Under the pieces are notes generated by a model that had not been told where the DNA came from, made no database searches, and saw only the letters and a program-made list of their open reading frames with translations. The position numbers and the translations under genes are program-made. This document shows, one piece after another, positions 43,043 through 52,063 of a stretch of DNA of 64,000 bases. Source of the DNA: Haloprofundus salilacus (GTDB taxonomy: Archaea > Halobacteriota > Halobacteria > Halobacteriales > Haloferacaceae); the NCBI RefSeq assembly GCF_020150815.1, contig NZ_CP083723.1:186001-250000 (forward strand), given 5' to 3'. Within the stretch, counting starts at the first letter, position 1; each line of letters opens with the position of its first letter.

Positions 43043-44500
43043 TTAATCTTGCCGAGATGTAGACTCAGGTGGCTGCGACGCCGAAAGGAGTGTGGTGAGT
43101 CGCTCGCGTGGCCCAACTTCGAACGCAGACACTCCCTCGAGGCGAGTGAGCCGTTTTCTGAACTCCTCGAAGGACACATATCGATCGTACGCTGACTCGA
43201 GTGCAGTGAGATCTTGCGTTTCAAAGAGCACAGATGGCGTGAGAAACACACCGATTGTATAGCCGTGTCTTCTCAGTTGAGAGACCGAGTCAAGGAGCCG
43301 ATGGCGGTTCGTATCATCCGTAAACAGCAGTACTTCGCCAGTGTTACTTCGCCCACGTCGCGTATGGAGCTCAGTGAGTGCTTCTTGGAGAGAGTCTTCG
43401 CGGACTTGGACGGTATTTCTGGCTGGTCGGAGATAGCTTCGGAGCGTCGTCTCGAACGGCGACGTCTCTGTAGACAGTCGTTGCCGGAGTAACTGGGATT
43501 CTTCCCGGAAGCGACTCCCACCGTCTTTTCGTCGAGATTGTGACGCACTCGTTTGTGGGTTCGATAGTCGCCGAAGTTCTTCACCAAGAAGTCGCAAGAA
43601 GTCACCGCCAGCGGCAGGTTTTCGAATCCATCGATACGAGTCTGATTCGACAATCGACAATCCAACTGTGTCGGTTGAGTTGAAGCCTGCCTCAATGAAG
43701 CTCAGTGCGAGATCGCGTGCATAATCGAATTTGGTCTCACCGGGTGGACCGACGGCCATCGATGCGCGGTGATCGATGACGAATATGGTCTCATAGTCTG
43801 ATTCCTGTTCGTACTCAGTAACGTACGGTGTTCCAAGCCGAGCGGTAGCATTCCAATCGATTTGCCCTGCAGAGTCATCTGCGGTGTACTCTCTGAGGAC
43901 AAGTGGAAGTAACCCTCCACCACGCTGGCCTGATGGCGTGTCACCATACGCAGCGGTCACCCGTTCTCCTGCTTGACCGACGTGCATCGAACGTGGTGCT
44001 CGCGGAGTAATCTGAATCTGCGTGTTAGTCTCGAAGTGGCGTTTTTCCGAGAATAGTCCAAGCCGATCGCTGAAGGTGAGTTCAATCGGAGGGAGGACGT
44101 GTTGGCCAGCAACGGGATACTGATGGGAGAACGTCGTCGCTGCAGTCGCCTCATCTTCAGAGACGATGACGAGCCGGTCTTCTCGAGAGGAACTGCTTGC
44201 ACCGATAGGGGATGGTGCGATTGCAGTAAGCGAGACTGCTGTGTCCGTGGGTTTTGTGAGTTGCAGTGTAATGGTGACGTCTTCATTGACGAGTTGGCGA
44301 GACTGATGTGGAGTAAGCTCTACAGAAAGACCGTCATTGGCGGTGATGAACGCCTTGACAACGGACCACTGGTAGATGAGAAACCACGCACCGATGACAG
44401 CAACACCAAACAAGAGCGTAAGCCGGTCGAGAAGAACGGAGAGTACTGCCATCGCTGCAAGCAGTACAACAACTCCAGTGCCTTCTCGAGTGAGCCGCAT
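43043..44500 (-). CDS. DUF58-domain protein
   Basis: The protein has 485 residues from the ATG at 44500. A longer frame to 44701 exists, but MRLTREGTGVVVLLAAMAVL is the usual membrane start and the extension overlaps the divergent promoter. Two N-terminal helices (~10-55) precede an external-facing beta region. The DUF58 core is REYTADDSAGQIDWNATARL, followed by a VIDHRASMAVGP vWA-like MIDAS segment with Arg in place of the middle Ser, so metal binding may be altered. It is the partner of MoxR. It starts a three-gene minus-strand operon. Confidence 0.85.
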   Translation of the reverse strand: MRLTREGTGVVVLLAAMAVLSVLLDRLTLLFGVAVIGAWFLIYQWSVVKAFITANDGLSVELTPHQSRQLVNEDVTITLQLTKPTDTAVSLTAIAPSPIGASSSSREDRLVIVSEDEATAATTFSHQYPVAGQHVLPPIELTFSDRLGLFSEKRHFETNTQIQITPRAPRSMHVGQAGERVTAAYGDTPSGQRGGGLLPLVLREYTADDSAGQIDWNATARLGTPYVTEYEQESDYETIFVIDHRASMAVGPPGETKFDYARDLALSFIEAGFNSTDTVGLSIVESDSYRWIRKPAAGGDFLRLLGEELRRLSNPQTSASQSRRKDGGSRFREESQLLRQRLSTETSPFETTLRSYLRPARNTVQVREDSLQEALTELHTRRGRSNTGEVLLFTDDTNRHRLLDSVSQLRRHGYTIGVFLTPSVLFETQDLTALESAYDRYVSFEEFRKRLTRLEGVSAFEVGPRERLTTLLSASQPPESTSRQD

Positions 44501-44570
44501 TGCTATGTGGGTATTACCCGTGACAATTGAATGTTCTGTTCGTCCGTCCCGGTTTTCGAGAGAAGAAAGA

Positions 44571-44580
44571 TAATATATAC
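44571..44580 (+). promoter_or_regulatory. TATA box of the DUF4129-like gene
   Basis: TAATATATAC lies about 27 bp upstream of the GTG at 44602, the right distance for a transcript that begins at the start codon. This supports a leaderless GTG start for the DUF4129-like gene. Confidence 0.5.
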
Positions 44581-44601
44581 TTCCACTTGTTCGACCCACT
44601 C

Positions 44602-46758
44602 GTGAATCGCTCGTCTCCGCTCCACAACCGAGTGTTTGTGGTGTTTTTGTGTTCGCTTCTTTTAGCGAGCACTCTCTTTGCCCCCGTCGTGGTAGCTGCA
44701 AGCGATACGCCAGGGGCTACACATTCAGTATTCGCAGTCGGAGACGACTATACGCAGATTGAGAACTCGTCGAACAATAGCTCTGTTCGCCACGAAAATC
44801 CAGATCTCGTTGGACGCGATGGCGATACAGACCAACTCCGCGCATACCTTATCGAGAAAATGGTCTCGCGACTCGGCCAGGGAACAGTCGAGATCGAGCA
44901 AGGTGAGTATCAACGAGCACGTGACCTTCTCGGCGATGAGTACAACGACTTACTCGACAAATATGTCGATGTCGAAGGACCCACTGGCGCGGGAAACCAA
45001 CTCGAACGCACCCACGACGAACAAGATGAGTACACGACTGCGGTGCAATCGTATCGTGAAACATACGATGAGTACCAAGACGCAAAGCAGAATGGAAACG
45101 AGGAACGGGCACGACAGCTTGCCCGTGAGTTAGAACAGCACGAGCCGAATGTCAGCCAAAGCGGCTCGGATCTCACACGGTCGTATGAACGCCTCGGGAA
45201 TCGAACCGGTGTGGACACCACTGAGAGCCAAGACCGCGTCAGCAACATCACGCAGAATATCAGTGCTCAACAAACCGATATCAGAGAATCGGAGTTCGTT
45301 GAGACCTCACTGACGCTCACAAGCCAACAATCGCAGACGTCGTATCTCAACCCGCTTTCGATTACCGGACAGCTGACGACTACCGACGGAGAGCCGCTGT
45401 CAAATCGAGATATCGTCCTTACCATTGGATCACAGCGGATTCAGACCCAAACTGATGCAAACGGACGCATCGAAACCTCATTTCGCCCACGGACGCTGCC
45501 ACAGGGTGAGACAGACATTACAGTCCGATATGTTCCTACAGAGACGTCCGTCTACTACGGATCAAATGCGACGCTGAATACGTCAGTTGAGCCAGTGACT
45601 GCCGCCATCTCGCTTACAGAATCACCAGAGACTGCACGCTTTGATGAACCAGTAACGGTGTCTGGTTCGCTCGCAGTCCAGAACCAATCTGTTAGCGAGA
45701 TTCCACTCGTCGTCTCGCTTGGTGGGGTCGAACTCGGGACCGTCCAGACAACTGACTCAGGATCATTCTCGCTCTCTGAATCGCTCCCAGCGGACATCCC
45801 TGCAGGTGACCAGCCACTCACCATCTCGACGCCTTCACAGTCGCAAGCAGTCGTCGCAGACGAGCACGTGAGTACCGTTTCAGTCGAAACCACAGAGACG
45901 CGACTGAATGTTTCAGGCTCACAGTCATCGCCGTCATCAGTAACGCTCTCGGGAGTACTCTCAACAGAGAATGGAACGACGCTACCAAAACAAGAGATCC
46001 TTCTGAGACATGACGGCAGTGTCGTCGCTACGGCAACGACGGATCGGACTGGACGATTCCAGGCAGATGTGTCGACAGCGTCGTTCGATGACACGAACGC
46101 GACACTCGGTTTTACTGCCGTGTTCCCCAGTGAAGGAACGAATCTTGAGCGATCACGTGCGACTACTGAAGTCGCACTCAGTAGTTCGGGAGCTGCTGGT
46201 GAGAGTCAAAGCAATAGTCAATTTGGTGGTTTCGTAGGCGAGAAGACGCGAGTTGGTATTGTAATTGGTGCAGCCGTTCTCGTGCTCGCGAGTGGGATAT
46301 TCTGGTGGTGGCGTCGCAACAACGAAGACGTCAACGCGGAAGAGGTGGTCGTCACAGGAGACCAAGACCGTTCAGAGCCGAAGTCTACTGCCGACGATTC
46401 TGCCGCGTCAGCTGAGCCCGTATCACGTCTTACTCTCGCAGGAGAAGCCCTGAACGATGGACGCCCAGACCATGCAGTAGAGTTGGGCTACGCTGCAGTA
46501 CGCGAACGCGTCTCTGCACGATTAAATCTCACCGGGCAAAAACAGCAGACACACTGGGAATGGTATCAGACGGTTGCAGATCAGAACGGAGAGAACACCG
46601 ATCTCACGGCGCTCCAGCAGCTTACAGCCGCCTACGAACAGGCAGCATATCGCCGCGAGAAACTCTCCGAAAAAAATGCATCCGAAGTACTCGATGCTAT
46701 TGAGTTGCTTTTAGACACTGTCGGTAGCGATGATAGCAGCGTCGTTACATCCGATTGA
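44602..46758 (+). CDS. DUF4129-like secreted/membrane protein of the MoxR block
   Basis: The protein has 718 residues from the GTG at 44602. This is preferred because NRSSPLHNRVFVVFLCSLLL then follows directly as a signal peptide and the TATA box sits at the leaderless distance. The frame upstream of it would start with TTG at 44527. Residues ~100-220 are an acidic helical domain, ~250-540 are three or four Ig-like beta domains, and a membrane helix lies near 577-597 (GIVIGAAVLVLASGIFWWWR). The intracellular ~110-residue DUF4129-like domain has YAAVRERVSARLNLTGQ. It is the external partner of the MoxR/DUF58 complex. Confidence 0.8.
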   Translation: MNRSSPLHNRVFVVFLCSLLLASTLFAPVVVAASDTPGATHSVFAVGDDYTQIENSSNNSSVRHENPDLVGRDGDTDQLRAYLIEKMVSRLGQGTVEIEQGEYQRARDLLGDEYNDLLDKYVDVEGPTGAGNQLERTHDEQDEYTTAVQSYRETYDEYQDAKQNGNEERARQLARELEQHEPNVSQSGSDLTRSYERLGNRTGVDTTESQDRVSNITQNISAQQTDIRESEFVETSLTLTSQQSQTSYLNPLSITGQLTTTDGEPLSNRDIVLTIGSQRIQTQTDANGRIETSFRPRTLPQGETDITVRYVPTETSVYYGSNATLNTSVEPVTAAISLTESPETARFDEPVTVSGSLAVQNQSVSEIPLVVSLGGVELGTVQTTDSGSFSLSESLPADIPAGDQPLTISTPSQSQAVVADEHVSTVSVETTETRLNVSGSQSSPSSVTLSGVLSTENGTTLPKQEILLRHDGSVVATATTDRTGRFQADVSTASFDDTNATLGFTAVFPSEGTNLERSRATTEVALSSSGAAGESQSNSQFGGFVGEKTRVGIVIGAAVLVLASGIFWWWRRNNEDVNAEEVVVTGDQDRSEPKSTADDSAASAEPVSRLTLAGEALNDGRPDHAVELGYAAVRERVSARLNLTGQKQQTHWEWYQTVADQNGENTDLTALQQLTAAYEQAAYRREKLSEKNASEVLDAIELLLDTVGSDDSSVVTSD

Positions 46759-46810
46759 CGAGAATACTGGCAAGAGTGGAGTGGATATTGGCAGTACTGG
46801 TTCTTCGATC

Positions 46811-46881
46811 CTGACGTCCTCCTCGGCTGGAAGCCGGGGGAATTCCAAGCGGTAAACGACCACGGGTCAGGTGACCCGTGG
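46811..46881. mobile_element. Putative IS200/IS605-type end remnant
   Basis: CTGACGTCCTCCTCGGCTGG at 46811 leads into AAGCCGGGGG with a CGGCT/AGCCG stem (46824-46836), the kind of subterminal hairpin found at IS605-type ends. A perfect palindrome, CCACGGGTCAGGTGACCCGTGG, covers 46860-46881. No TnpA or TnpB gene is nearby, so if it is an element it is a solo end, but the palindrome could instead be a terminator or operator. Confidence 0.4.
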
Positions 46882-46991
46882 AACTCTCGCTGTTATCTTT
46901 AGAACACATTCGGTGCTCTATAACGACTCAGTGTCACTCATCGTGACACTCATACCGACTCATTTTTCACAGGGTACCTGTACGAGCAATT

Positions 46992-48068
46992 GTGAGTCGC
47001 GAATTCGACTGGCGCCTACTCTTGCCAGCTGGAATCCGGACACTGCCTGCAGATCTGGCAGCCATAGTGATGGTTGTCCTTGCGACGGGCATTGCTGTGC
47101 TCTTTCCAGTAATTAGTGAGACGCCACTGCGAATTGCGCTGGGGCTTCCGTTCGTGTTATTTATCCCCGGCTATGCGTTTATTGCCGCACTCTTTCCGGA
47201 AGCAGGCGAGGTCACTCCAGATTCAGATGGAGAAAAACTAGGGATTACAGAGGGTGGTATCGATGGGATCGAACGCGTTGCCCTTTCATTCGGGACGAGT
47301 ATCGCAATCTCGCCACTCATTGGACTCATCCTCAATTTCACTCCGTGGGGGATTCGCTTAGTTCCGATCGTCATCTCACTGAGCGGGTTTACGCTCATTT
47401 CGACGATCGTTGCTGCAAAACGTCGTCAAGCACTCCCTCCAGAAGAGCAGTTCTCAGTGCCATATCGTGAGTGGATTGCGTCGGCAAGAGTCGAGCTACT
47501 TGAACCGGATACGAAGACTGATGCGGCATTGAACGTTCTCCTCGCAATTAGTGTCATGCTTGCGGTCACCAGTGTCGGCTATGCGGTTGCTGTCCCCAAA
47601 GAGGGTGAATCGTTCTCTGAGCTGTATCTCTTAACGGAAAATGACGACGGTGAACTCGTCGCAGACAACTATCCAGCAAACCTGACGCAAGGTGAGCCAA
47701 CGTCGCTGTATGTCGGAATCGGGAATCAAGAGCATGAGCCAGTCAACTATTCTCTCGTCGTGGAATTGCAACGAGTTAGCGTCTCGAATAACTCAACAAC
47801 GGTTCTCGAAGAAGAGCGATTACATCAGTTTGAGACACACCTTGAGCACAACGAGTCTTGGCAACTCAATCATACAATTCAACCGCAACTCACGGGTGAG
47901 CGGCTCCGACTCACGTATCTTCTCTACAAATCTGAGCCGCCTGCAGAGCCAACAGTAGAAAACGCATACCGGGAGGCACATCTCTGGGTGAATGTATCCC
48001 GGTCTCAACCGAACCGAGAGAACCGTTCTTCAGTTAGCGTTGGTGATGGTATTGAGACTGACTTCTAA
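46992..48068 (+). CDS. DUF1616-like membrane protein
   Basis: The protein has 358 residues from a GTG at 46992. An N-terminal amphipathic part and three helices (residues ~20-130) with IALGLPFVLFIPGYAFIAAL are the DUF1616 hallmark. A fourth helix lies near 180-200 and an external domain (210-340) has several N-x-S/T sites (NYS, NNS). The family is common next to archaeal N-glycosylation genes and surface-protein loci. It is the last gene of the plus-strand unit with DUF4129. Confidence 0.75.
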   Translation: MSREFDWRLLLPAGIRTLPADLAAIVMVVLATGIAVLFPVISETPLRIALGLPFVLFIPGYAFIAALFPEAGEVTPDSDGEKLGITEGGIDGIERVALSFGTSIAISPLIGLILNFTPWGIRLVPIVISLSGFTLISTIVAAKRRQALPPEEQFSVPYREWIASARVELLEPDTKTDAALNVLLAISVMLAVTSVGYAVAVPKEGESFSELYLLTENDDGELVADNYPANLTQGEPTSLYVGIGNQEHEPVNYSLVVELQRVSVSNNSTTVLEEERLHQFETHLEHNESWQLNHTIQPQLTGERLRLTYLLYKSEPPAEPTVENAYREAHLWVNVSRSQPNRENRSSVSVGDGIETDF

Positions 48069-48151
48069 CGATTGGCTCGTTTCATTCGCTATTCGAGTTC
48101 CCTAATCGTGGTTCGACAGAGCCATCTGCGAGACGCTCGATACGAACGCGT

Positions 48152-48643
48152 ATGCCACGGAGGGAGTCCGCCTCGTCGGACCGCGAGGACCGCTACGGGT
48201 TCGACGAAGGCGGCAGTTCGTTCGCGGAGCGACTCGGCCAGTTCGTCCCGCAATCGCTCGCGCGCCGCGGACTGTCGGTCGACGTCGCTACAGACCGGCG
48301 TCGGTACGAACGGGGCGACCCGGTCGAACTCACGATCACGATTCGGAATCGGCTGCCCGTTCCGGTGACGGTGGCGACACCGAAGCGACGGCTCTGGGGG
48401 TGGACCGTCGACGGCCAGTTAGAGGGGAGCGACGAACCGCGCTATCTGAGCGACACCCCGGGTTCGTTCGCCTTCCGCGCCAAGGAGACGAAAGTTATCG
48501 AACGGACGTGGAACGGCCACCTCAAACGCGTCGGCGACCGGACGACGTGGGAACTCCCGAACCCGGGGGTTCACGAAATCGGTGCGTTCGTCGCGACCGG
48601 AGACGGTCGCCTAAGCGACGCCGTAGAAATCGAAATCGGCTAA
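48152..48643 (+). CDS. Haloarchaeal protein of unknown function, beta-rich
   Basis: The protein has 163 residues. A disordered acidic N-terminus is followed by an Ig-like arrangement with LSVDVATDRRRYERGDPVEL, then repeats of V and T. It has no signal peptide or cysteines. The third codon positions are almost all G or C, like the genes that follow and unlike those before. No family is certain, although similar proteins are widespread in haloarchaea. Confidence 0.65.
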   Translation: MPRRESASSDREDRYGFDEGGSSFAERLGQFVPQSLARRGLSVDVATDRRRYERGDPVELTITIRNRLPVPVTVATPKRRLWGWTVDGQLEGSDEPRYLSDTPGSFAFRAKETKVIERTWNGHLKRVGDRTTWELPNPGVHEIGAFVATGDGRLSDAVEIEIG

Positions 48644-48661
48644 AAGTGGAGTGACCTGCGC

Positions 48662-49948
48662 TCAGTCCGCGTTAGCGCTGCTCTCGATACTGTCACGGTG
48701 GAGGTGGCACGCCGCGTGGTGTACCCCCGTCCCGTACTGCGTCGGGACGGTGTAGTCGGGTTTCTCCTGCGCGCAGATGCTCGGTTCGGCGAACGACTCG
48801 CGGAGCAGTTCTTCGGCCTGCTCCCACTCGTCGCTCAAAAGCGAGTCGATAGCCGTCTCGACGATGTCGCCGGCTTCGCCGCTGGGCGTACCCTTCTCGA
48901 AGAACTCACTTCGCAGTTGGCCTTCGGTCTCAACCTCGAACGTTCGCCGGGTAACCGCCCGCATGAAGGCGCGCACGTCGCTCCATTCGCGCTCGGTGAA
49001 GTCGTACCCGTCGGGCGCGATGAGTTTCGGACAGCGCGTCCGGAACCGACAGCCCGACGGCGGTTCAATAGGCGAGGGAACGTCGCCCTCGAGTAAGCCG
49101 CGACGTCCTTTCACCCGCGGGTCCGGAACTGGAATCGACCCGAGCAACGCCTGCGTGTATGGGTGCTGGGGGTTCTCGTACAGCTCTTCGGTCTCGGCGA
49201 GTTCGACCATCTGCCCCAAGTACATCACGGCGACGCGGTCTGAGATGTGGCGGATGACCGAGAGGTCGTGCGCGATAAAGAGGTAGGTGAGACCGAACTC
49301 GTCCTGCAGGTCCTGCATCGTGTTCAGCACCTGTGCCTGAATCGACACGTCGAGCGCGGAGACGGGTTCGTCGCAGACGATGAAGTCGGGGTTGACCGCC
49401 AGCGCCCGCGCGAGGTTTACCCGCTGGCGCTGACCGCCAGAGAACTGGTGGGGGTAGCGGTTGTAGTGCTGCGGGTCGAGACCGACTTTCTCCAGCAGTT
49501 CGCGGGCGCGCTCCTCGCGTTCGCCCTCGTAGAGGTCGTGGGCGCGCATCGGTTCCTCGACGATAGTCCCCACCTTCATCCGGGGGTCGAGGCTCGACTG
49601 CGGGTCCTGGAAGATCATCTGCATGTCCTGGCGCTGCTGGCGCAGTTGCTCGCCGGAGAGTTCGGCGATGTTGCGGCCGTTGAAGTAGACAGCGCCGTCG
49701 GTCGGTTCGACGAGCTTCAACACCGTGCGCGCGAGCGTCGACTTCCCGCAGCCGGACTCGCCGACGAGTCCGAGCGTCTCGCCGCGTTCGATCTCGAAGG
49801 AGACGTTGTCGACGGCTCTCACCTTCGGTTTCGGGAAGAAGCTGTCGAGCAACCCCGCCCCCTGTGAGTAGTGTTTCGTCAGTCCTTCGACGCGGAGTAT
49901 CGTCTCTTGGTCTTCTCGCTCGTCCGTTTGAGTTGTCGTGCTACTCAT
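48662..49948 (-). CDS. Oligopeptide ABC importer ATPase (OppF/DppF-like)
   Basis: The protein has 428 residues from the ATG at 49948, overlapping the upstream stop by 8 bp. [19 protein letters not shown] near residue 55 is Walker [21 protein letters not shown] near 160 is the signature, [20 protein letters not shown] is Walker B, and AHD is the H loop. An oligopeptide-type C-terminal domain ([12 protein letters not shown] near 305) is followed by a ~110-residue extension not seen in the bacterial proteins. It is the last gene of the peptide importer operon. Confidence 0.9.
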   Translation of the reverse strand: MSSTTTQTDEREDQETILRVEGLTKHYSQGAGLLDSFFPKPKVRAVDNVSFEIERGETLGLVGESGCGKSTLARTVLKLVEPTDGAVYFNGRNIAELSGEQLRQQRQDMQMIFQDPQSSLDPRMKVGTIVEEPMRAHDLYEGEREERARELLEKVGLDPQHYNRYPHQFSGGQRQRVNLARALAVNPDFIVCDEPVSALDVSIQAQVLNTMQDLQDEFGLTYLFIAHDLSVIRHISDRVAVMYLGQMVELAETEELYENPQHPYTQALLGSIPVPDPRVKGRRGLLEGDVPSPIEPPSGCRFRTRCPKLIAPDGYDFTEREWSDVRAFMRAVTRRTFEVETEGQLRSEFFEKGTPSGEAGDIVETAIDSLLSDEWEQAEELLRESFAEPSICAQEKPDYTVPTQYGTGVHHAACHLHRDSIESSANAD

Positions 49949-51059
49949 CGCTCTCACCTCGTGTCTCGACGAGTTCGCCGCCGAACGCGGCGGTCGCCTC
50001 CGTGTCCAGCGGTTCGGAGTCCTCGTAGCCGACGTCTTCGTACTTCACGCAGGAGACACGGTGCGGGTACCCCTCCGGCCCGCTCACGTCCTGATAGACG
50101 GGTCGGGTCCGGCGACACACTTCGTGGGCGTCCGGACAGCGGGTGTGGAACCGACAGCCCGGCGGCGGGTTAATCGCCTCCGGCATCACGCCCTTTATCG
50201 GATTGAGTTCGTCGACCGTCTCGTCGGGACGCGGCATCGAGTCCAGCAGCGCCTCCGTGTAGGGATGTTTCGTCTCGTAGAACAGGTCGTCGACCTCCGC
50301 CTGCTCGATAATCTCGCCGAGATACATCACGTTGACGCGGTCGCAGATTTCGGCGACGACGCCCATGTCGTGGGTCACCCAGAGGAAACTCGTTCCGTAC
50401 TTTGCCTGGAGTTCGTCGACGAGGTCCAGAATCTGCCCCTCGACGGTGACGTCGAGCGCCGTCGTCGGTTCGTCGGCGATGATGAGGCTCGGCTCACAGG
50501 AGAGCGCCATCGCAATGAGGACGCGCTGGCGCATCCCGCCCGAGAACTGGTGGGGGTAGCTGTCGAAGCGTTCCTCGGGTTCGGGGATGCCGACCTCACG
50601 GAGCATGTCGACGGCGATTTCTCTGGCCTCCTTGCCGGAGACGTCGCGGTTTATCTCGATGAACTCCCTCAGTTGGCTGCCGACGGTGAAGACGGGGTTG
50701 AGCGCCTCCATCGGGTCCTGGAAGATGATGGCGATCTCGTTGCCGCGAATCTCGTCGCGCATCTGTTTGTTCGACAGCATCTCGTCGGAGGGGCGGCGCT
50801 CGCCGTTCGGTCCCTCCTCGAAGTCGATAATGACCTTGTCGCGGTACTTGACGGTGCCGCCAACGACTTCGCCGGGTTCCTCGACGAGTCGCATGATCGA
50901 ACTCGTCGCGACGGATTTGCCCGCTCCGGACTCGCCGACGAGGCCGACGAGTTCTCCTTCTTCCACCGTGAAGCTGATGCCGTCCACCGCACGGACGACG
51001 CCTTCCTCGGTGAAGAACTGTGTCTGCAGGTTTTCGACGGTGAGTAGTGGTTCTGCCAT
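49941..51059 (-). CDS. Oligopeptide ABC importer ATPase (OppD/DppD-like)
   Basis: The protein has 372 residues. [20 protein letters not shown] near residue 40 is Walker [21 protein letters not shown] near 165 is the signature, [13 protein letters not shown] is Walker B, and THD is the H loop. The [15 protein letters not shown] cysteine motif near 305 is typical of peptide/nickel importers. Its ATG overlaps the permease stop (TGA/ATG at 51057-51061). It works with the OppF-type ATPase as a heterodimer. Confidence 0.9.
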   Translation of the reverse strand: MAEPLLTVENLQTQFFTEEGVVRAVDGISFTVEEGELVGLVGESGAGKSVATSSIMRLVEEPGEVVGGTVKYRDKVIIDFEEGPNGERRPSDEMLSNKQMRDEIRGNEIAIIFQDPMEALNPVFTVGSQLREFIEINRDVSGKEAREIAVDMLREVGIPEPEERFDSYPHQFSGGMRQRVLIAMALSCEPSLIIADEPTTALDVTVEGQILDLVDELQAKYGTSFLWVTHDMGVVAEICDRVNVMYLGEIIEQAEVDDLFYETKHPYTEALLDSMPRPDETVDELNPIKGVMPEAINPPPGCRFHTRCPDAHEVCRRTRPVYQDVSGPEGYPHRVSCVKYEDVGYEDSEPLDTEATAAFGGELVETRGESDE

Positions 51060-52060
51060 CAGTTGTTGATCCGTGGGTCGAGTGCGTCTCTCAGGCCGTC
51101 ACCGACGAGGTTGAATCCGACCACCGTGATGAGGATGGCGATGCCGGGCCAGATGCTGAACCACGGGTCCGGCAGCATGTACTGCCGGGATGCCGCGAGC
51201 ATCTGTCCCCACGACGGCGTCGGGGGCTGTGCGCCGTAGCCGAGGAACGAGAGGCCGGCGATGATGAGGATGTTGATACCGACCTGCAGCGTCGCCTGCA
51301 CGAGCACCGGCGCGAAACTGTTCGGGACGATGTGTCTGAGGATGATGTTTCTGTCGCGCACCCCGGCGGCTCTCGCCGCCTCGATGTAATCTTCTTCGCG
51401 GACGCTCAGCACCCGCGAGCGGATGAGGCGTGCGAACGTCGGAATCGTCGCGATACCGACACCGATCATCGCGAACGTGAGGTTACGCCCGAAGGCGGCC
51501 ATGAACGCGATGACGAGCACGAGGAACGGGATGGCGAACAGCGTCTCGGCGGCGCGCATCAGCGCGTCGTCGATCCAGCCGCCGTAGTAGCCGGCGACCG
51601 CGCCGACGAGCGTCCCAAGCACCAGCGCGATGCCGGTCGAGACGATGCCGACCGTGATAGCGATGCGGGTGCCGTAGAACAGCCGGACAGCGATGTCGCG
51701 GCCGCGGTGGTCGGTGCCGAGCGGGTGTTCGAGTGTCCCGGGCGTCGTCGGGTAGATCTCGTTCGTCAACCCGTACGGCGGGAGCAGAATCTCCGCCTGC
51801 GAGGGGTCGCTTTCGGGGTTGTACCAGAACGTGTTGGCGAACCAGTAGTCGAGGAAGACGCTGTCGACGTACGCGAATACTGCGATAACGGTTACAACCG
51901 AGACAAGAACAAGTCCGGCCAACGCCGTCGGGTCACGCTTGATCTGCGAGACGGTGTACCAGAGACCGACGCGGGCCTCGAACTCGTCGTCCTGCGGTTC
52001 GTCGGCCGCGCCGCCCTCTGGACTGTCGATGTTCTGTGGAGTGGATGTATCGGGCGCCAT
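51059..52060 (-). CDS. Peptide ABC importer permease (OppC/DppC-like)
   Basis: The protein has 333 residues. A polar N-terminus and a first helix near 48-68 are followed by five more helices. The EAARAAGVRDRNIILRHIVP segment near 240 is the EAA loop that contacts the ATPase. It pairs with the OppB-type permease and stops directly at the OppD start. Confidence 0.9.
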   Translation of the reverse strand: MAPDTSTPQNIDSPEGGAADEPQDDEFEARVGLWYTVSQIKRDPTALAGLVLVSVVTVIAVFAYVDSVFLDYWFANTFWYNPESDPSQAEILLPPYGLTNEIYPTTPGTLEHPLGTDHRGRDIAVRLFYGTRIAITVGIVSTGIALVLGTLVGAVAGYYGGWIDDALMRAAETLFAIPFLVLVIAFMAAFGRNLTFAMIGVGIATIPTFARLIRSRVLSVREEDYIEAARAAGVRDRNIILRHIVPNSFAPVLVQATLQVGINILIIAGLSFLGYGAQPPTPSWGQMLAASRQYMLPDPWFSIWPGIAILITVVGFNLVGDGLRDALDPRINN

Positions 52061-52063
52061 AGG

